Shown here: positions 45,715 to 58,266 of the stretch, in pieces
How the letters are laid out: each line of letters opens with the position of its first letter
Position numbering within the stretch: position 1 is the first letter of the stretch
The notes under the pieces: generated by a model
The model's input: only the letters and a program-made list of their open reading frames with translations
The model's database searches: none
What the model was told of the DNA's origin: nothing
Made by a program: the position numbers and the translations under genes
Source of the DNA: Strongylocentrotus droebachiensis
Lineage: Eukaryota; Echinodermata; Echinoidea; Camarodonta; Strongylocentrotidae
DNA length: 64,000 bases
Assembly (NCBI GenBank): GCA_035222895.1
Contig: JAVYIG010004988.1
Coordinates: 62,001 to 126,000, forward strand
Direction of reading: 5' to 3'

Positions 45715-48700
45715 AAGAGAGAGAGAGGGAGAGAGAGAGATAATGAGAGAGAGAGAGAGAGTGGATACATGTTTCAATAACACAACGTTACATTTGTTAT
45801 TATTTTGGGGTGACCAAAAGAATTACCCGACCCATAATTGGAGTCATGCGTACTTATCGGAACAAAGGGAGGGCCATTGAATTCTTTCTGTATTCAGAAC
45901 GATCTGAAAATCCATTACTTCATCAATGCTGAACATTGATGGTTACGCTTGATAATTTCCACAAAATATTTTATTCTTTTCATTTTGATCTTAAGAGCGG
46001 AAAGACTTATAGTTCCGAGAAGAAAAAAAAATCCCTTTATGATATCATCAGGTCTGCCAGTGAAAAACTATGCCTGTTTCAAGTTCTTAAATTTGAATAT
46101 TATAAAAAATACTTCATGCACAACTGAGTTCACTTTCCTTCACTCAAGATTTATATGGATTAAGTTTTCGAAAGAGTAACATTATATACATGTAGTTTGT
46201 GCATATGATTTGCAAAATCTTTTCATACGGTGAATTTCTACAGCTGATGAACTTTCAGAATCAGTATTTTGATACACTGAATTAAAGAGAGAAATTGCCA
46301 AAGGTGAGTAAGATAAAATCGCATTAGTATAGGATTAACCTCAATTCATCGTTCAGATACTATCAGCTAACTTTGAAATAACAAACACACCGTGGGTCAA
46401 ACTTAGCTTGAATTCGGAAAAAGTCAAACAAACAAATATCTACAAAAAGGTCTTGAAAAGACAGTGACGTACGTGACAAACTCTTTCCGGCTTAAGGGGG
46501 CTAGGATTTACAAAAATACTTAATTGTTCGTTGTAAAACACGTCTCTTGCAGTGATTCATGCTTCTCATCAATTTGCTTCTCATGAAAGCTATTCCTGTA
46601 TACTTTTTTCAATGCATTCATATTTTTTCCTTTTGATTATGAAAGCAATAAAAACAGGGGAAACTGCACCACAATTCACCTTCCATCGTTGTTTGAAATA
46701 CGTTTTTGGGATGACCTCATCCGTGTACCAACTAAGGGAAACGGGACCATGGTATTACGATTAAATCATGATCATGATGAATGTTATCAGGAGTCTTCAC
46801 CATTTTGATTTGTAACACTCAGACTCCTTTTATGAATTATAAGGGATTCCGTCAGTTTTATGTCGGTGCTTATATATAATAACAAATGAACATACTGGTT
46901 ATGGAACAGGCTTTTCCAGACATTCGCTCAACACAATACCTCACCATGTTTATAACTTGTTTTTCTTTTCTTCGACATCAATCCGTCCTTCTTGATAACA
47001 ATCATAATCTAAATCCGTCCATAGTTTGAGCAACATTGCTTCCGGTGCTTTTATGTTATTGCACCAATACCCGACGCTGTACTACATGCATATAGGGACA
47101 TCGTTAAACCATTATTTCTGGGGTTTAAAAAAAATACTAACAATATTTCATGCAGTCTTCCCAAGCCCCCTCCTTTGGTGAAACTGAATTTCGGATTTTG
47201 CGCACCTCCTTGAGTGAAAGTCAATATTCCGGCTGTTTGTGTTCCAAGTTAGGTAACTTTGCAAACAGATATCGCTGATGAAAAGAGGTTTCGTACCCTT
47301 ACTCCCTGAATATGGACCATCACTGTGTATTTAGGATAGGATAGTGGCGAATAAATTCTACACTATTGAGCCTCGGTGATACATGGCGCGATGCTACTTT
47401 CCGGTATAAAAGAGTTGGGATCAGGAAAAGACATGAGCTCCAGAAATGCATTGGCCTAAATATTATGACAGGCATGAGTCGATTCCATTTTCAACCTCTC
47501 TTCCCCGTTTTCATACCAAGTTTCCAACGATGCAGTCATGTTCCACTGTAGTACATTATCGAGAATGTAAGATGGGTGTTTGCAATTTGAAAACAAATCA
47601 TTTTTATTTGTTCATAATACTTCTCAAACTGTGGCATAGAAAGTGTGAGATGGCTAGTCAATTGATATTACTTTGTCGCCCGGCCGGGCCCCCTATTGGT
47701 TCCTTACAGATCGCTCTCGACATAATTTGCTCGAAGTAATGAGTTACATTCATTGTTGTTTGTTTTGTTTTAATTATATTTACTTTGCTGACCAGTTTGA
47801 TTAAAAAAGAGTTAATTTATGCTAATCAGCTCTCAATAAAGACCATGGTCAATCGCACATACAAATACAAAATTGTTGACTTCTTCATTATTTTGTCTCA
47901 GAGTGGGAATAATGCTTTATATACATTTTACTCGTTCCTAACCTCAACATTTGCTGAAATGGTTTTATTTCTTGTTCCATCACCCATTTTCATTCTCTTT
48001 TTGAAAATGACGCACGAATACAATTCGATATATAAGAATGTTCATTTACATTATTAGGAATATTATACAGGCATTTTTTTTTTAGGGGGGGGGGTTATGG
48101 GTTATCCAATTAGAAAAGGTGGTATAGAGATATATATAGCTTTTACACACTAGTTACCTCAAAACCTTCTGTAGTTGCATGTATCCAGTCAAAGGTGAAC
48201 GATTTCAGTCTTTCGTCTTCTTCTATCCTCGCTTTAAATCGGAGAAGTTCGGAATCATTCGGCTCAATGGCGATCTGTTGCGTAAAGGCACTCAACGAAC
48301 TCATCTCACGTAGAATTTGTACATCCATTATACCTGTCATGACAACAATATTCAGATTAATATTATGTCGATTTTTCATTACGAATATCAAGGTTAATCG
48401 TGACAACGTGTGACAAGCCCCACTTCTCCTTACCAATAATGCAACAAGGTTACAAAAAGAGCACTTTATTTTCCCTTTCGGAGCTAATGCTAGAGAGGGG
48501 AGTCATTTTGTTCTACTTTGAAAAAAAAGAAGACCTTTGACAGTTCATAAGTTTGTTTGAAAGAAAGAAAAGTGTTGGCGGATATTTCTTGTCGTTAAAT
48601 TTGGATCAACGTCAAAAACTTACTATAGGGAGGACCCTATACCCATCAGACTCACTCAAATAGAGTGTCTACTGCTCCTCGACTTAAAATAGGGCCCCCT

Positions 48701-51700
48701 CTGCCGGTGACCTCTTATTCTCGCTCCCTCCCATTCTTCTTCGGTTTGACTATTGCCGCCAAAATACTTTACGTTACGTGATTATATCCCTATCTTTTTT
48801 TTATTACATTTTTTTATAATTAAATAATTAATCTTTTAAATCATGATGATATAAAGTATACATTTTTCAAAATAGTATGAATACAGATAAAGATCACACA
48901 AGATACGATATGATTTGGGATATAGTGTGAGGGATGATTTTAGTTTTTCTTCAGGGCTTTGTCTAATGAAGAGATTAATCCAAATTTGTCGTAAATTTTC
49001 CAACACATTAATGATTGGAGAACTAACGATCGGATCCAATTCATTTGGATCAAAGTGCAACTCTACAAGACGGGACCCAGCACCAGGCGCATTAAAACTG
49101 TAAATGACTCCAGAATCAACATTGTGTACCTACATGTATATGTAACTAATTTGTGCAGATAATTAGAGAAACTGATCTGTGCTGAGTAATTTTGCAACAG
49201 GAATTTTTATAGGAATGTTGTCTGTAGTGACCAAACTCGTTTTGACCTTGTTCATACTTAATTTTGCCTTTCAGAACACCCTACATCATTTTGGGTGTGG
49301 TTAATGTTATACTTGCTAGACCCAAAACCCTAATTACTTTAATGGTCACGTGGGTCTTGCATACCTACTCCGAGAAAAAAGCAGTGCCGCGATTCATTAT
49401 CTATAAATCGTTCGAAGGTAATGCTTTATGTATATCATTATGAGATTATGATATTTTCTCATGTTTGTTATATTGTTTTTATTTAAATTGATTTATACAT
49501 CTAATCCAGAAGGATATTCACTCATGCACGAAAAGTAGCCTTTCTGGACGTGGAGTATGTCAGGCAAGGCTCTGCTGGGTATTTATATAACCGCCATCCG
49601 TCCACTAACAATAAAGGGCAAGTCTACTAAAAAATAACGTACTTTCAATAGAAAGAAGAAAATTATTTTTAGAGAGGACTTAGCCTTTAAACGAATCCGG
49701 TACTTTTACTACGACCGTGCCTATTGTGATTGTCATTGAAGCTGTCAAGGTATAGCCTGTATTTTGTTACAGTTTATACACAGGTATGTAGAGTTAATTG
49801 AACACGATATTTATTTTTACTTTGCTATCAGTGCAATTATAGGAATAGGGATGTTATACGATAGTTATCTCAATACATGAAAGTTTTTTTTTTATAGCTT
49901 GACTTGGTTTGTGTTGCGTCTATACAGGCGGCTTTACATTTTTGGGCGTGACATTAAGTCACATTACATACATATACGACTTTCGGACTTTCAAAGTGGA
50001 TAATTACTGCTTACTTTAAATACGGAATTTGTTCCGTATTTTTATCTAGCATGTTGTTGGTGATATTTAATCACCTGAAATGAGAAGTGTTGTGTTTATG
50101 ATGTCGTAATATACGGGGCGGTTCAATTATTTAATGAGATGATTTATTCACCGTATACGGTTAACCGTACGGAGTCATGTGAGATATATTCTTGTTTTGA
50201 GATTTTTGGGGATTGATGAGTAGTCTATAAGCATCAGACTCAATTTATGTATGATGCAGATTTTACACAAAATGATTTAGATGATAAAATCCATAGTAGA
50301 TAATTAATGTATTTCTTTTGTCTACTGTAGCCCCTGAGGCATGTTGTACGTCCTTACGAGCTGCAAACCTTAGGTTCAACTAGAATGGCATTGTTTTGTT
50401 GCCTGTTTGACACTTATTCAAGGTGAGTTACGTATGACCATTTTATATGTATGCGATTAAGTCAGAATATTTGACATCGATACAGGTGTTTCTCATTGCC
50501 AGGAATTAATTTTTTTATTTTTTATTAATTCATTATATGTATATTAAAAAAGTACTTAAGGACGTACAGAAAATAAAGCAAGAAAACAATCTTGAGTACA
50601 ATGATCACAGTACACAAATCATGCAAGTCATCATCGTATCAATAGTGATCGGCTTTCTGTAAAAGACAAATGCAAAACGAGCATGGTCACTACAATATAT
50701 CCCTCTCCCCGGACATTTTCTTTTTTCCTTTCTTAATAAAGTTGAAAATTAGGGATTAGAGCCTTTGTATTCATCAACCAGTCCTAAATACTTTTAGGTG
50801 CTGGTTACTTGACAATATACCACACATGACAATGGACGTAAGCACACACAATTTTGAAAGATGTCTTTAATACGGAGCCTTTGGCGAGATAACAAATTTA
50901 ACAATATGTCCAAAATATTCAACTCGAGGCAAAAGCAGTTCCTCATTCACTAGAAATTCAATCATATTTCCGACTTTTATATGTTGTGCACAGTATAAAG
51001 AAAGATTTAAATTGTTCGAATACCATTTCAACAGACTTGAGTTTGAAAATATTTCCTTGTTTATCTATATCTGACACACCCTCACCTTCGGTCAATATCT
51101 TTGATTGACATAGGCAGGTTTTGTTCACATAATATGAATACAAAACGAATCTTAATAAGTGGGAAGAAGAGGAAAGACCGAATAATGCTGCATGTAGCCT
51201 ATGGCAAATGTCCACACACCAGCCCACAATCTCAACACCCAGTTATGAGGGTCCTCCGGCTCTCTTTCATACACGCGCCTTGAAAAAAGTCCCCATTACC
51301 TAAAATGGGGATCATTTTATGCAGTCAAGTGTACAAATTGCCATTAAATACAGCAATAAATATTATTGTTCCGCGGTCAATTTTCTACCCTGACCGTATT
51401 TTTTACTTCAAACCTGAACGAAAAATTATTACTAACCCTAATTCAAACGATGTAAACCTAACCTAAACTCGAATTGATATCTTAACTCTTTCCCTAATAT
51501 ATTTGACGAAATAAAGCCCAGAGATCAAGTCACTGGATCAATTAAAATGGCGGATCCAGTATAATTACGAGGGGGTGAGACACAAGTTAAAAAATTGAGT
51601 TAGGAGCAAAAAGAAACCAATGTTCAGGTATCTTTGGGTCTAGAAATTGCTGCCTGCTGCATGGGGCGCATTAATTTTATGGAGCTCGGTTAAAAAAGTA

Positions 51701-54401
51701 AATATATATATGAAATATTTAATGTGGAGAATGCCAGAGATGATTTGCAAAGCAGGTCGACGGCGCACCTCTCGCACCCCCCCCCCCCCCCCACCCCATC
51801 CGCCACTGTCTATTTTTGAATGAATTCAAAGTGTGGAACTCTACTCACCGTTACCGCAGCCCACACCAACCACCCTGACGGGGTTGACTGGTGAGCTCTT
51901 TTCGATGGGAAGCACGTTGAGAATGTTGAGGCATCTATTCTTGATCCAAGCTAGCATCACCTCCTCCTGGTCACATCGACGTATAAACTCGGTCAAAGCA
52001 TCCAGATAGTGGTACTCTTCGATCGTGGTCATACCGCTATCACGTCGGTTAGCCTAGAGAGACATGAATAAAGAACAATAATAATACAATTTAGGGAATA
52101 TTATATAGGATTATATTTCAGCTACTGTTCGATCAAAGCTGAGACCTGGGGGGGGGGGGGTCATGAAACTAGTCGGTGGTTATCACCGACTAATATCATT
52201 TTCACCGACAATTTAGTCAGCACTGACTAAATTTGACCAATCAGAGGCCTGGAAAATAGTCGGTGACAATAGAATTGTCAGTGAAAATGATATTAGTCGG
52301 TGAAAACCACCGATTAATTGTTTCATGAAACGCCCCCCACGCCACAATATAATGGTGTTTTGCTTGTCTGTTTCTATCATCCCCGTCGTCGTCATTAGGG
52401 AGTTTTCGCAAGCTCAACGCGGACGGAGAATCTGCGGTTCGTGTGCAAAATCGAGAAGCTACTATACAGTGTGAGTCAACAAAAAAAGTTTACACCTAGA
52501 AAAATGCAAATTATTAAAAAAATTATCTATGAACAGTAAATTATGATACATGTTATGAAAGAGGGTTATATCCCGAATCATTTAGCATCATTTTGTGTGG
52601 TATGTGTTCACGCTTGGATGAACAGGAGGCATTGTTTGCGAGACTTTACACCTGACCGACAACAGACCGAACACATCACTGCATTATCCCGAATGGCAAA
52701 GAGTGGGTGGGTTTGGAGTCGGTGGGGGTGTGACCAGGACGTGAATGAATAATCAAGATGACATTGAAGTCTCTTTGTGTATGAATTAATAAGGTGTCGA
52801 ACCACTTCGTAAAACCAATCGCTGTCAATGAAAGCTTCGGAGGTCCGTGACTAATTAAACTCTTCACTCTAGAAAATTGACAAATGGGTTCACAATAAAC
52901 AAACTTAAATAAAATGAATACACATCATACTACACAATCATGTTGATAACCATACACCGATTCAACGATAACTTGTAGTTGTAAACAAATTCACCTTCAG
53001 TTGAACATAGTCAAATGACACATCCCTATATAATCCCTCAACTAAAATAAAGTTAAACACTGCAGATGACCAACTTTAACAATCTTAACTTCACTCTAAA
53101 TGAGTACACGCTAACTAAACATATCATGGAATCTGAATTCATCTCCTGCATTAAAGCAATATTTCTGTAGTAAGTTGACCATTAAATTTACACACCACAA
53201 AACAAAATCGTCTCTACAATTACCTAAAAATCTTTAAAACAATTTAGCATAATGTAATGAACGACACGCAGAGAAAAATCACCATAGATATTTGAAATAT
53301 GTACAGTATATACCTGGCACGAAGAAAAAAGACTGTCATGGCACAACCTCAAAACCATAATCAGTAATATAAATTACAATATTCAGGGGAACTTTTTGAA
53401 ACAAGGCTACCATGAGTTCTTCCTCTGTTCTCCTATTTTATTTGAAGTTATCGTATCGTATAAACTGAACATTATGTACGTCTGAACCGCAGAGGAAATT
53501 TGTACATCAAATAACTAAACAAATGAAAAGCTGATATACATGCTATCGAGTATACCTTCAATTTTTATTTCAATATCTTTCCCATCTTTTTTTACCCATC
53601 TGTTTATAAGCAAATACATTTTCCATGATTATTATGGGCTTCAAGATAATCCTATATCAAAACAACAAGAAGAGTATATTCAAAACTCAAACCAAATTAA
53701 GATATCTGCTAACATATTTTAACATGTATGATGCAAAGCAAGCATGATATTCCAAAACATTTATCATTAATATCAGCCTTCATTCATCCACCTAATAAGG
53801 ATAAAGTATATAAGCCTATATCTTATCTGAAAGGGCGAGTATCTTTCTGAGGAAAATCTCCTCCTTTTACTCTTTGAGGCGCCCCTGCTGCTCGCAATCA
53901 GAATATATCGGGAATAATGTAGCGGAGGTTCCAACTCTGGTGAGGGGTTAGTCACAAGACCAAAAATTAAATGACTTTCGAATTCTTCTTCTTCTTCTGG
54001 AATACTCCTCAACGTTTAGTAAGGAACCAAGCGAGGAGGTATTGAATGATAGGAAAAGTTAACAAATCAAGCGCTAGGCACAATGAGTAATAAAGCAATT
54101 AATTTATAAATTATGTCATTAAGTCCATTTTGATTCAAACATTAAACAAAACAGCTTAATGACTGTGAACTGTGATTTTTTTTAATTCCTTAAAAAAAAA
54201 AATCTATTGCTAACTTACCTCATCGCATAGGGAACAACCATAACTTCCACATGCACAGCTGTGGAAAACATTCCCCATGGTTACCCTTACATGACTAATA
54301 AATAATTTGTCTGCGCCTAATCTGTCGTCTTGCTGACCAGCAACTGGCAGTCTTAAAACACTTGTTGTTCTTGCATAATCTGCACTCTTCCGGTTCCGCA
54401 C
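43586..54401 (-). CDS. HNMT-like: Histamine N-methyltransferase-like SAM methyltransferase
   Basis: Five exons join in phase. Length is 386 aa from the ATG at 54401, 345 aa from MGNVF at 54278, or 318 aa from the ATG in exon 2 (52032); vertebrate HNMT has about 292. Visible landmarks are SAM motif I (VVGVGCGNGIMDVQIL), an acidic motif (IEPND), FVHMLQMLYHARDV and LGLKYDIENVIYHLDITECF, all closely resembling HNMT. The known reaction is methyl transfer from SAM to the imidazole of histamine in the cytosol. The Gln in MLQMLY, equivalent to the histamine-contacting Gln143 of human HNMT, is kept. The positions of Glu28 and Asn283 appear changed by ungapped comparison, so the substrate may differ. 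The C-terminus extends about 15-20 residues beyond HNMT. The gene lies about 10 kb upstream of the receptor gene, on the same strand. Confidence 0.88.
45066..45160. repeat. Two C-runs with A/T-rich spacer
   Basis: C-runs at about 45070 and 45144, each preceded by an AAGA-type sequence, close to the exon 4 donor side. Confidence 0.8.
45225..45387 (-). CDS. HNMT-like: HNMT-like exon 4
   Basis: 163 nt, phase 0 to phase 1, TTTCAG acceptor and GTAAGT donor. It encodes KVHFVHMLQMLYHARDV and LLDGGVMLITIASK, the post-motif II strand and helix of the Rossmann fold and the predicted substrate-facing Gln and Tyr. Confidence 0.92.
45675..45765. repeat. GA microsatellite
   Basis: (GA)n with AAGA interruptions in the intron between exons 3 and 4. 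Confidence 0.9.
45770..48140. other. HNMT-like intron 3, no exon seen
   Basis: AT-rich noncoding sequence with short unrecognised open frames and a T/G homopolymer at 48069-48093. Confidence 0.45.
48158..48333 (-). CDS. HNMT-like: HNMT-like exon 3
   Basis: 176 nt, phase 1 to phase 0. Its first bases complete the Gly of the SAM-binding motif (GCGNG|IMDVQIL). It then carries QQIAIEPNDSELLRFKARIE, where the acidic residue is expected to bind the SAM ribose, and FTFDWIHATTEGFE. Confidence 0.92.
48440..51830. other. HNMT-like intron 2, no exon seen
   Basis: Noncoding. It includes the small TTAA-type element at 49610-49693 and a C-run near 51776-51793. No other gene recognised. Confidence 0.45.
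49610..49693. mobile_element. Minimal TTAA-type MITE
   Basis: AAAGGGCAAGTCTAC and GAGGACTTAGCCTTTAA form short inverted ends around AATAACGTACTTTCAATAGAA, which matches the larger element at 59652-60429. Confidence 0.6.
51849..52053 (-). CDS. HNMT-like: HNMT-like exon 2
   Basis: 205 nt, phase 0 to phase 1. ANRRDSG precedes MTTIEEYHYLDALTEF; the helix region EEVMLAWIKNRCLNIL matches the HNMT N-terminal cap. SAM motif I starts at VRVVGVGCGNG and is split by the intron. The internal ATG at 52032 could be the true start, giving a length nearest to HNMT. Confidence 0.92.
52148..52335. mobile_element. MITE with GTTTCATGA ends
   Basis: TCATGAAACTAGTCGGTGGTTATCACCGACTAATATCATTTTC is inverted (imperfectly) at 52275-52327. 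A G-run on the left and a CGCCCCCC on the right extend the pairing. No coding capacity. It sits in intron 1 of the HNMT-like gene. Confidence 0.8.
52466..52500 (+). mobile_element. Tc1-like terminal motif, single end
   Basis: TACAGTGTGAGTCAACAAAAAAAGTTTACACC resembles a Tc1/mariner left end following TA. I found no matching right end, so it is a truncated copy at best. Confidence 0.35.
54219..54401 (-). CDS. HNMT-like: HNMT-like candidate exon 1
   Basis: Ends at GATGAG|GTAAGT in phase 0, matching exon 2. ATGs at 54401 and 54278 are in frame, and a stop lies two codons above the first, so this is a first exon if used. Cys-rich CACGSYGCSLCDE is not seen in HNMT. It could instead be a 5' UTR exon with translation from exon 2. 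Confidence 0.5.
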
Positions 54402-54546
54402 ATGTATTAGTTAAGCCTTGTTATGCTTTACATTTTGTACTTGAATAACAAGAATTACAATGTTTAGCTAGACCGAGGGAAGACAACATGACCCACACGC
54501 GTCACAATATACGCGCACTTATTGCATAACAATAGAAATCAACTGG

Positions 54547-54556
54547 GCGCATGCGC
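54547..54556. promoter_or_regulatory. NRF1-like palindrome in the presumed HNMT-like promoter
   Basis: GCGCATGCGC, followed by A, fits the NRF1 binding consensus. It lies about 146 bp upstream of the first candidate ATG in a locally CpG-richer patch (ACGCGT, CGCGCA nearby). TATA is not evident, as expected for an NRF1-type promoter. Confidence 0.45.
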
Positions 54557-55251
54557 AAATAGCTCGATAGGCTTTGCGCGCAATATGCATTCTGCGGAAA
54601 GAAAGTGTATGAATAAAAAGCCAGAATAAAAAGCCCGGATAAAAAGTCGGGATGATTTTTATCACTTTTCTCACTATTTTTCCTGTTTTCTCTCTATCCT
54701 CCGCTGATTCTCGACTTAACTCGAGGACTTTCTAAGTCCACATGGAACATGCATGGTCGGTGAACTATCAACAAGGCGACGTATTTTAAAGAAGGGCGCT
54801 TAGCAAGGGAGACTGGAGTATAATTGTTATAGATAAAATCGCACGGTGACACTACCCTCTTCATCTTCTATCACATTTATCATGAACCATTTTATACCAC
54901 ATTTTTTTGTTGCTTTGCTGATTCATAAATATAGCTACAAGAGATTTGGGGGTTAGTAATACCCGGTCGAAAAGGAAAAAGAAAAGAAGAACAACATGTA
55001 CAGTGAGATAGTTGTGCTAATTGGGATTGTGGCGTGGCACCAATATTTCATGCCACTATCCCCGGCTCCGCCATGGTAAAGACAAAAACAAAGGCCTTGA
55101 CTACTGTATTCTGTTTTAGGCATACATCATTATAGTAGATCTATAGTGGATCCAGGGGGCATAAGATATATAGGGCCTACGTGCTTCTACTCAATCCGCC
55201 ATCGCTTATGGCAACAAAAATGGATACCTCCTAATGTTTTGTAGAGCCCCT

Positions 55252-55806
55252 TTAAAGGGACTTGGTAACATTGTTCAGATGAGATATAGTGGTGCTAAGG
55301 TAGTGACTTATATACTAGATGTCCAATTAAAGATAATCTGAAAATTTGAGTAAAAACGGACCATTATTCATGGTACAAATTGAGAAAAACTGATCTGATC
55401 GATTCCTTAATTCTCCCAACTATATTATCTGTTATTTAATAACATTTAGGTGAATAGAAATCTCACAAAGTAATAAAATGGCTCTACATTCCATTCCAGA
55501 CATTTAAGTGTTGACAGATTTTTTTTGTATAGCCTGTTTAATGTCTTTTTTTCATGGCAAAACGGGTGGGAAAATTCAAAAATGGTTGGGAGAATTTACT
55601 GTTAATCACTGTTAGAGGGTGTCGTACATCGACCCCTTCAAAGAAAACCATAAAACCATCTTCGTGGTTTGATATTTTTTCAGGATTTTTTGTTTGTCAG
55701 AGGGTTAGTACAATTGCAGTAGAAAAAATATAGTAAGTAACATTTTATACAAAAATCAAAGCATTTTTTTTCATCAACCTTCAACAATGTTACCAAGTTA
55801 CTTTAA
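55252..55806. mobile_element. TTAA-flanked MITE (GGGACTTGGTAACATTGTT ends)
   Basis: AGGGACTTGGTAACATTGTT on the left and AACAATGTTACCAAGTTACTTT on the right form inverted ends, each next to TTAA. TTAA target sites fit piggyBac- or Kolobok-type transposition. No coding capacity. Confidence 0.8.
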
Positions 55807-56439
55807 GATTGAGATCCCTAAACCGAGTGAAAATGCAACGCTCCTTTCTTTTTCTGTGAGAGATTTTTTTTGAAAATGTGCCCCCTTTCAATATATAGAA
55901 CCCTGAATCCATCCCTTATATGAAGTTGTTGGTGAAAATGAATCATAGTCAATTACATTCTAAGCTATAGTTGCTCGCGTGCAAGACAGATATGAAATAA
56001 AAGTCGGCTGGATTTTGCTCTTTTTTTTCTTCACGATAATTAGGAAAAAGTCTATCCGTCAAGAGCGTTTTCGCAAACACGACAAAAGCAAAGAGGACGG
56101 AGTGTTACTGTCTAGGTTCCCGCACTCATACAGTCGTGATTTTTTAAGCGCTTTCGCTGTTTGCTAAAGGCGACGGCAACGCAAAGTCCATCCAAATCCC
56201 TCTATCGTCTACAGTTTTGTCATAATCTCAACAACCATGGCGAATGTGCCTAAAATCAGAGAGAATATATAATTGTCTGTGCTTATGTTTTCGACATTTT
56301 GGACAATGAAGATTTCATGCTTTCGTATGATCTGAGTGCTTCGAGCAATCCTGATTTCCAGTTTTCGAAGACGAATATCGGTTCAATTTGGACAACTTCA
56401 ACGATGACGAATGCAACATCTATTAGGAATATAACACCA

Positions 56440-56756
56440 GGGGGTGTTTCACAAAGATTCTAAGTCGAACTTAACTCTATAAAGTTGGACTTACAAATTA
56501 CGGAGAGCCATTTGTAGCCTTAAAATAAAAAATATTCAGAAGTGAAAATTGAAGGATTTTAGACTTTTTTTATAAATTCCACATCAAGAACATGAAATCT
56601 CCTTGATAATAGAAAATATGAATGATTTGAATCAACATGTTATGCCTTTAAAAAAAAAACTTTTACAAAATATTTGTATAGATGCTAACGGCTTTCCATA
56701 ATTGTTAAGTCCAACTTTGAGATAAGTTCAACTTAGGATCTTCGTGAAACACTACC
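56440..56756. mobile_element. MITE with GTGTTTCAC ends
   Basis: GGTGTTTCACAAAGATTCTA ... AACTTAACTCTATAAAGTTGGACTT is inverted as AAGTCCAACTTTGAGATAAGTT ... TAGGATCTTCGTGAAACACTACC. The arms are about 55-60 bp. No open frame. Confidence 0.85.
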
Positions 56757-57390
56757 TAGATTTCCTAACTCCAGGCATGCCAGGGGGCTCCCTGGACTGC
56801 TGAAGTGACATATGTCCATGCTTTTGACTATTCAAAACTAGATGCAAGGTCCATCAATTTTTGGACAGGTTTCGATATAACACTAATAGTTACAAGTCAG
56901 TCTAGATCTATTCAAAATTGAATTGATCGTTTAGTCACTCACTGAAGAGGAACTTGTAGAGTCTAACTTTGTTCACGTTATAGAATCCATTTTGACAGCT
57001 ATAATATTATAATTATAACCAGGCACTCACACACATCCAGATACTAATAATTTTCAAGGGACCTTCAAAATTATGCACGCGATAATATGATAGATTCGAT
57101 CAGTTTGTATAAGAATTTCTTGCGATAAACGTGCACAAAAAATGCTGGTATATGAGTACCGGATATGAGTAGTATATATTTATTATGCCCACATCAATGT
57201 AGAGAATCAGTCTGTTTTATGAGTCAAAACCATGCATGCAAAAGGAGTCCATTATGTTATCCAAATGGAAATGAAATCTTTTAATGGTCAGACATGCAGC
57301 GAACACATTTACATCAAATTTTAAAAATAAGAATATTGCATGGGAATTAGACCTTAAACGGCAATAGAATTATAATTGGCCTAAACTTAC

Positions 57391-57498
57391 TGAGTTTTTC
57401 ACTTCCAAGTTAAATTCCTCTGCATTCTCGGAGCTCGTTCCCAAATCAGCTTTTGGGCAAGGTAGACTTTCTTCTCTATCCATACATGCAAAATTCAT
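57391..57498 (-). CDS. Candidate alternative first exon (36 codons)
   Basis: The ATG at 57498 opens 36 codons (MNFACMDREESLPCPKADLG, then acidic helix-like sequence ending LEVKNS) and stops at a strong AACTCA|GTAAGT donor in phase 0. That phase would let it splice to exon 2 of the HNMT-like gene at 52053 in place of the 54.2-kb exon. It may equally be chance or part of an unknown gene. No transcript evidence is available here. Confidence 0.25.
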
Positions 57499-58266
57499 TA
57501 TTCCACAACGCAACGATGTTAAGAAAAATATGAGGATATCAACAAAACACTAACAAATCAACATTCCTCCTAAAGTCAGTGATTCACATTTCCGAGTTTT
57601 AAAAAAGAATACACAATGTGATAACTTCTAGAACAAAATAATGCACTCTTGCTACGTTAAGATTTAGCAGTTCGCGTACACATATTTTGCTCTTTAGTCT
57701 CACTATATACCTCTGGATTAAGTGATACGAATCTTGGCGATACTGAAAAGGGACATTCTTGAAAAGAAACGGTTGTAAAAATATGGGCCGGTGATTTGTA
57801 CAAGTGCAATTCGAACACAATTAATACGGTTTTGTGGCTTTTGTCTGGAGATTACGTCCCTCTTGTAGACTTGTTTGATATCTTTGAACTCACTCCTGAC
57901 TGGCCCGAGGCCTTGAGGTGACGGATGCTTTCAATCAGATTAAAGATCTAGATGATATCACCTCAGTGCAATTATGATTATTATTAGGGGCACCATGAAT
58001 AATAGTCTACATTTGACTTTCAGTTTACACGGTGCCCTTTCCAAAGCCTGTATTCACTGGCGTACTGATCGGGGGGAGGGAGGGGGGGGGGGCAGATTTT
58101 CAAATTTATGTTAGTGAAATGACATAATTTTCAGGGATTTTCGTCACCTTCTAGTAAATTATACTTTTGTATGCGTTTGTAGGAAAATGACGAAACCCAA
58201 AATTTGCAGGCAAAGCTTATTTAGAGGCCTACATTTTAGGGCCCGCGGAACGGCGGGGCTCGGGGG

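Noticed and set aside
52543-52752. Open frame next to the Tc1-like end, considered as a transposase fragment
   Set aside because: No DDE/D-like or helix-turn-helix motif is visible and there is no right terminal repeat.
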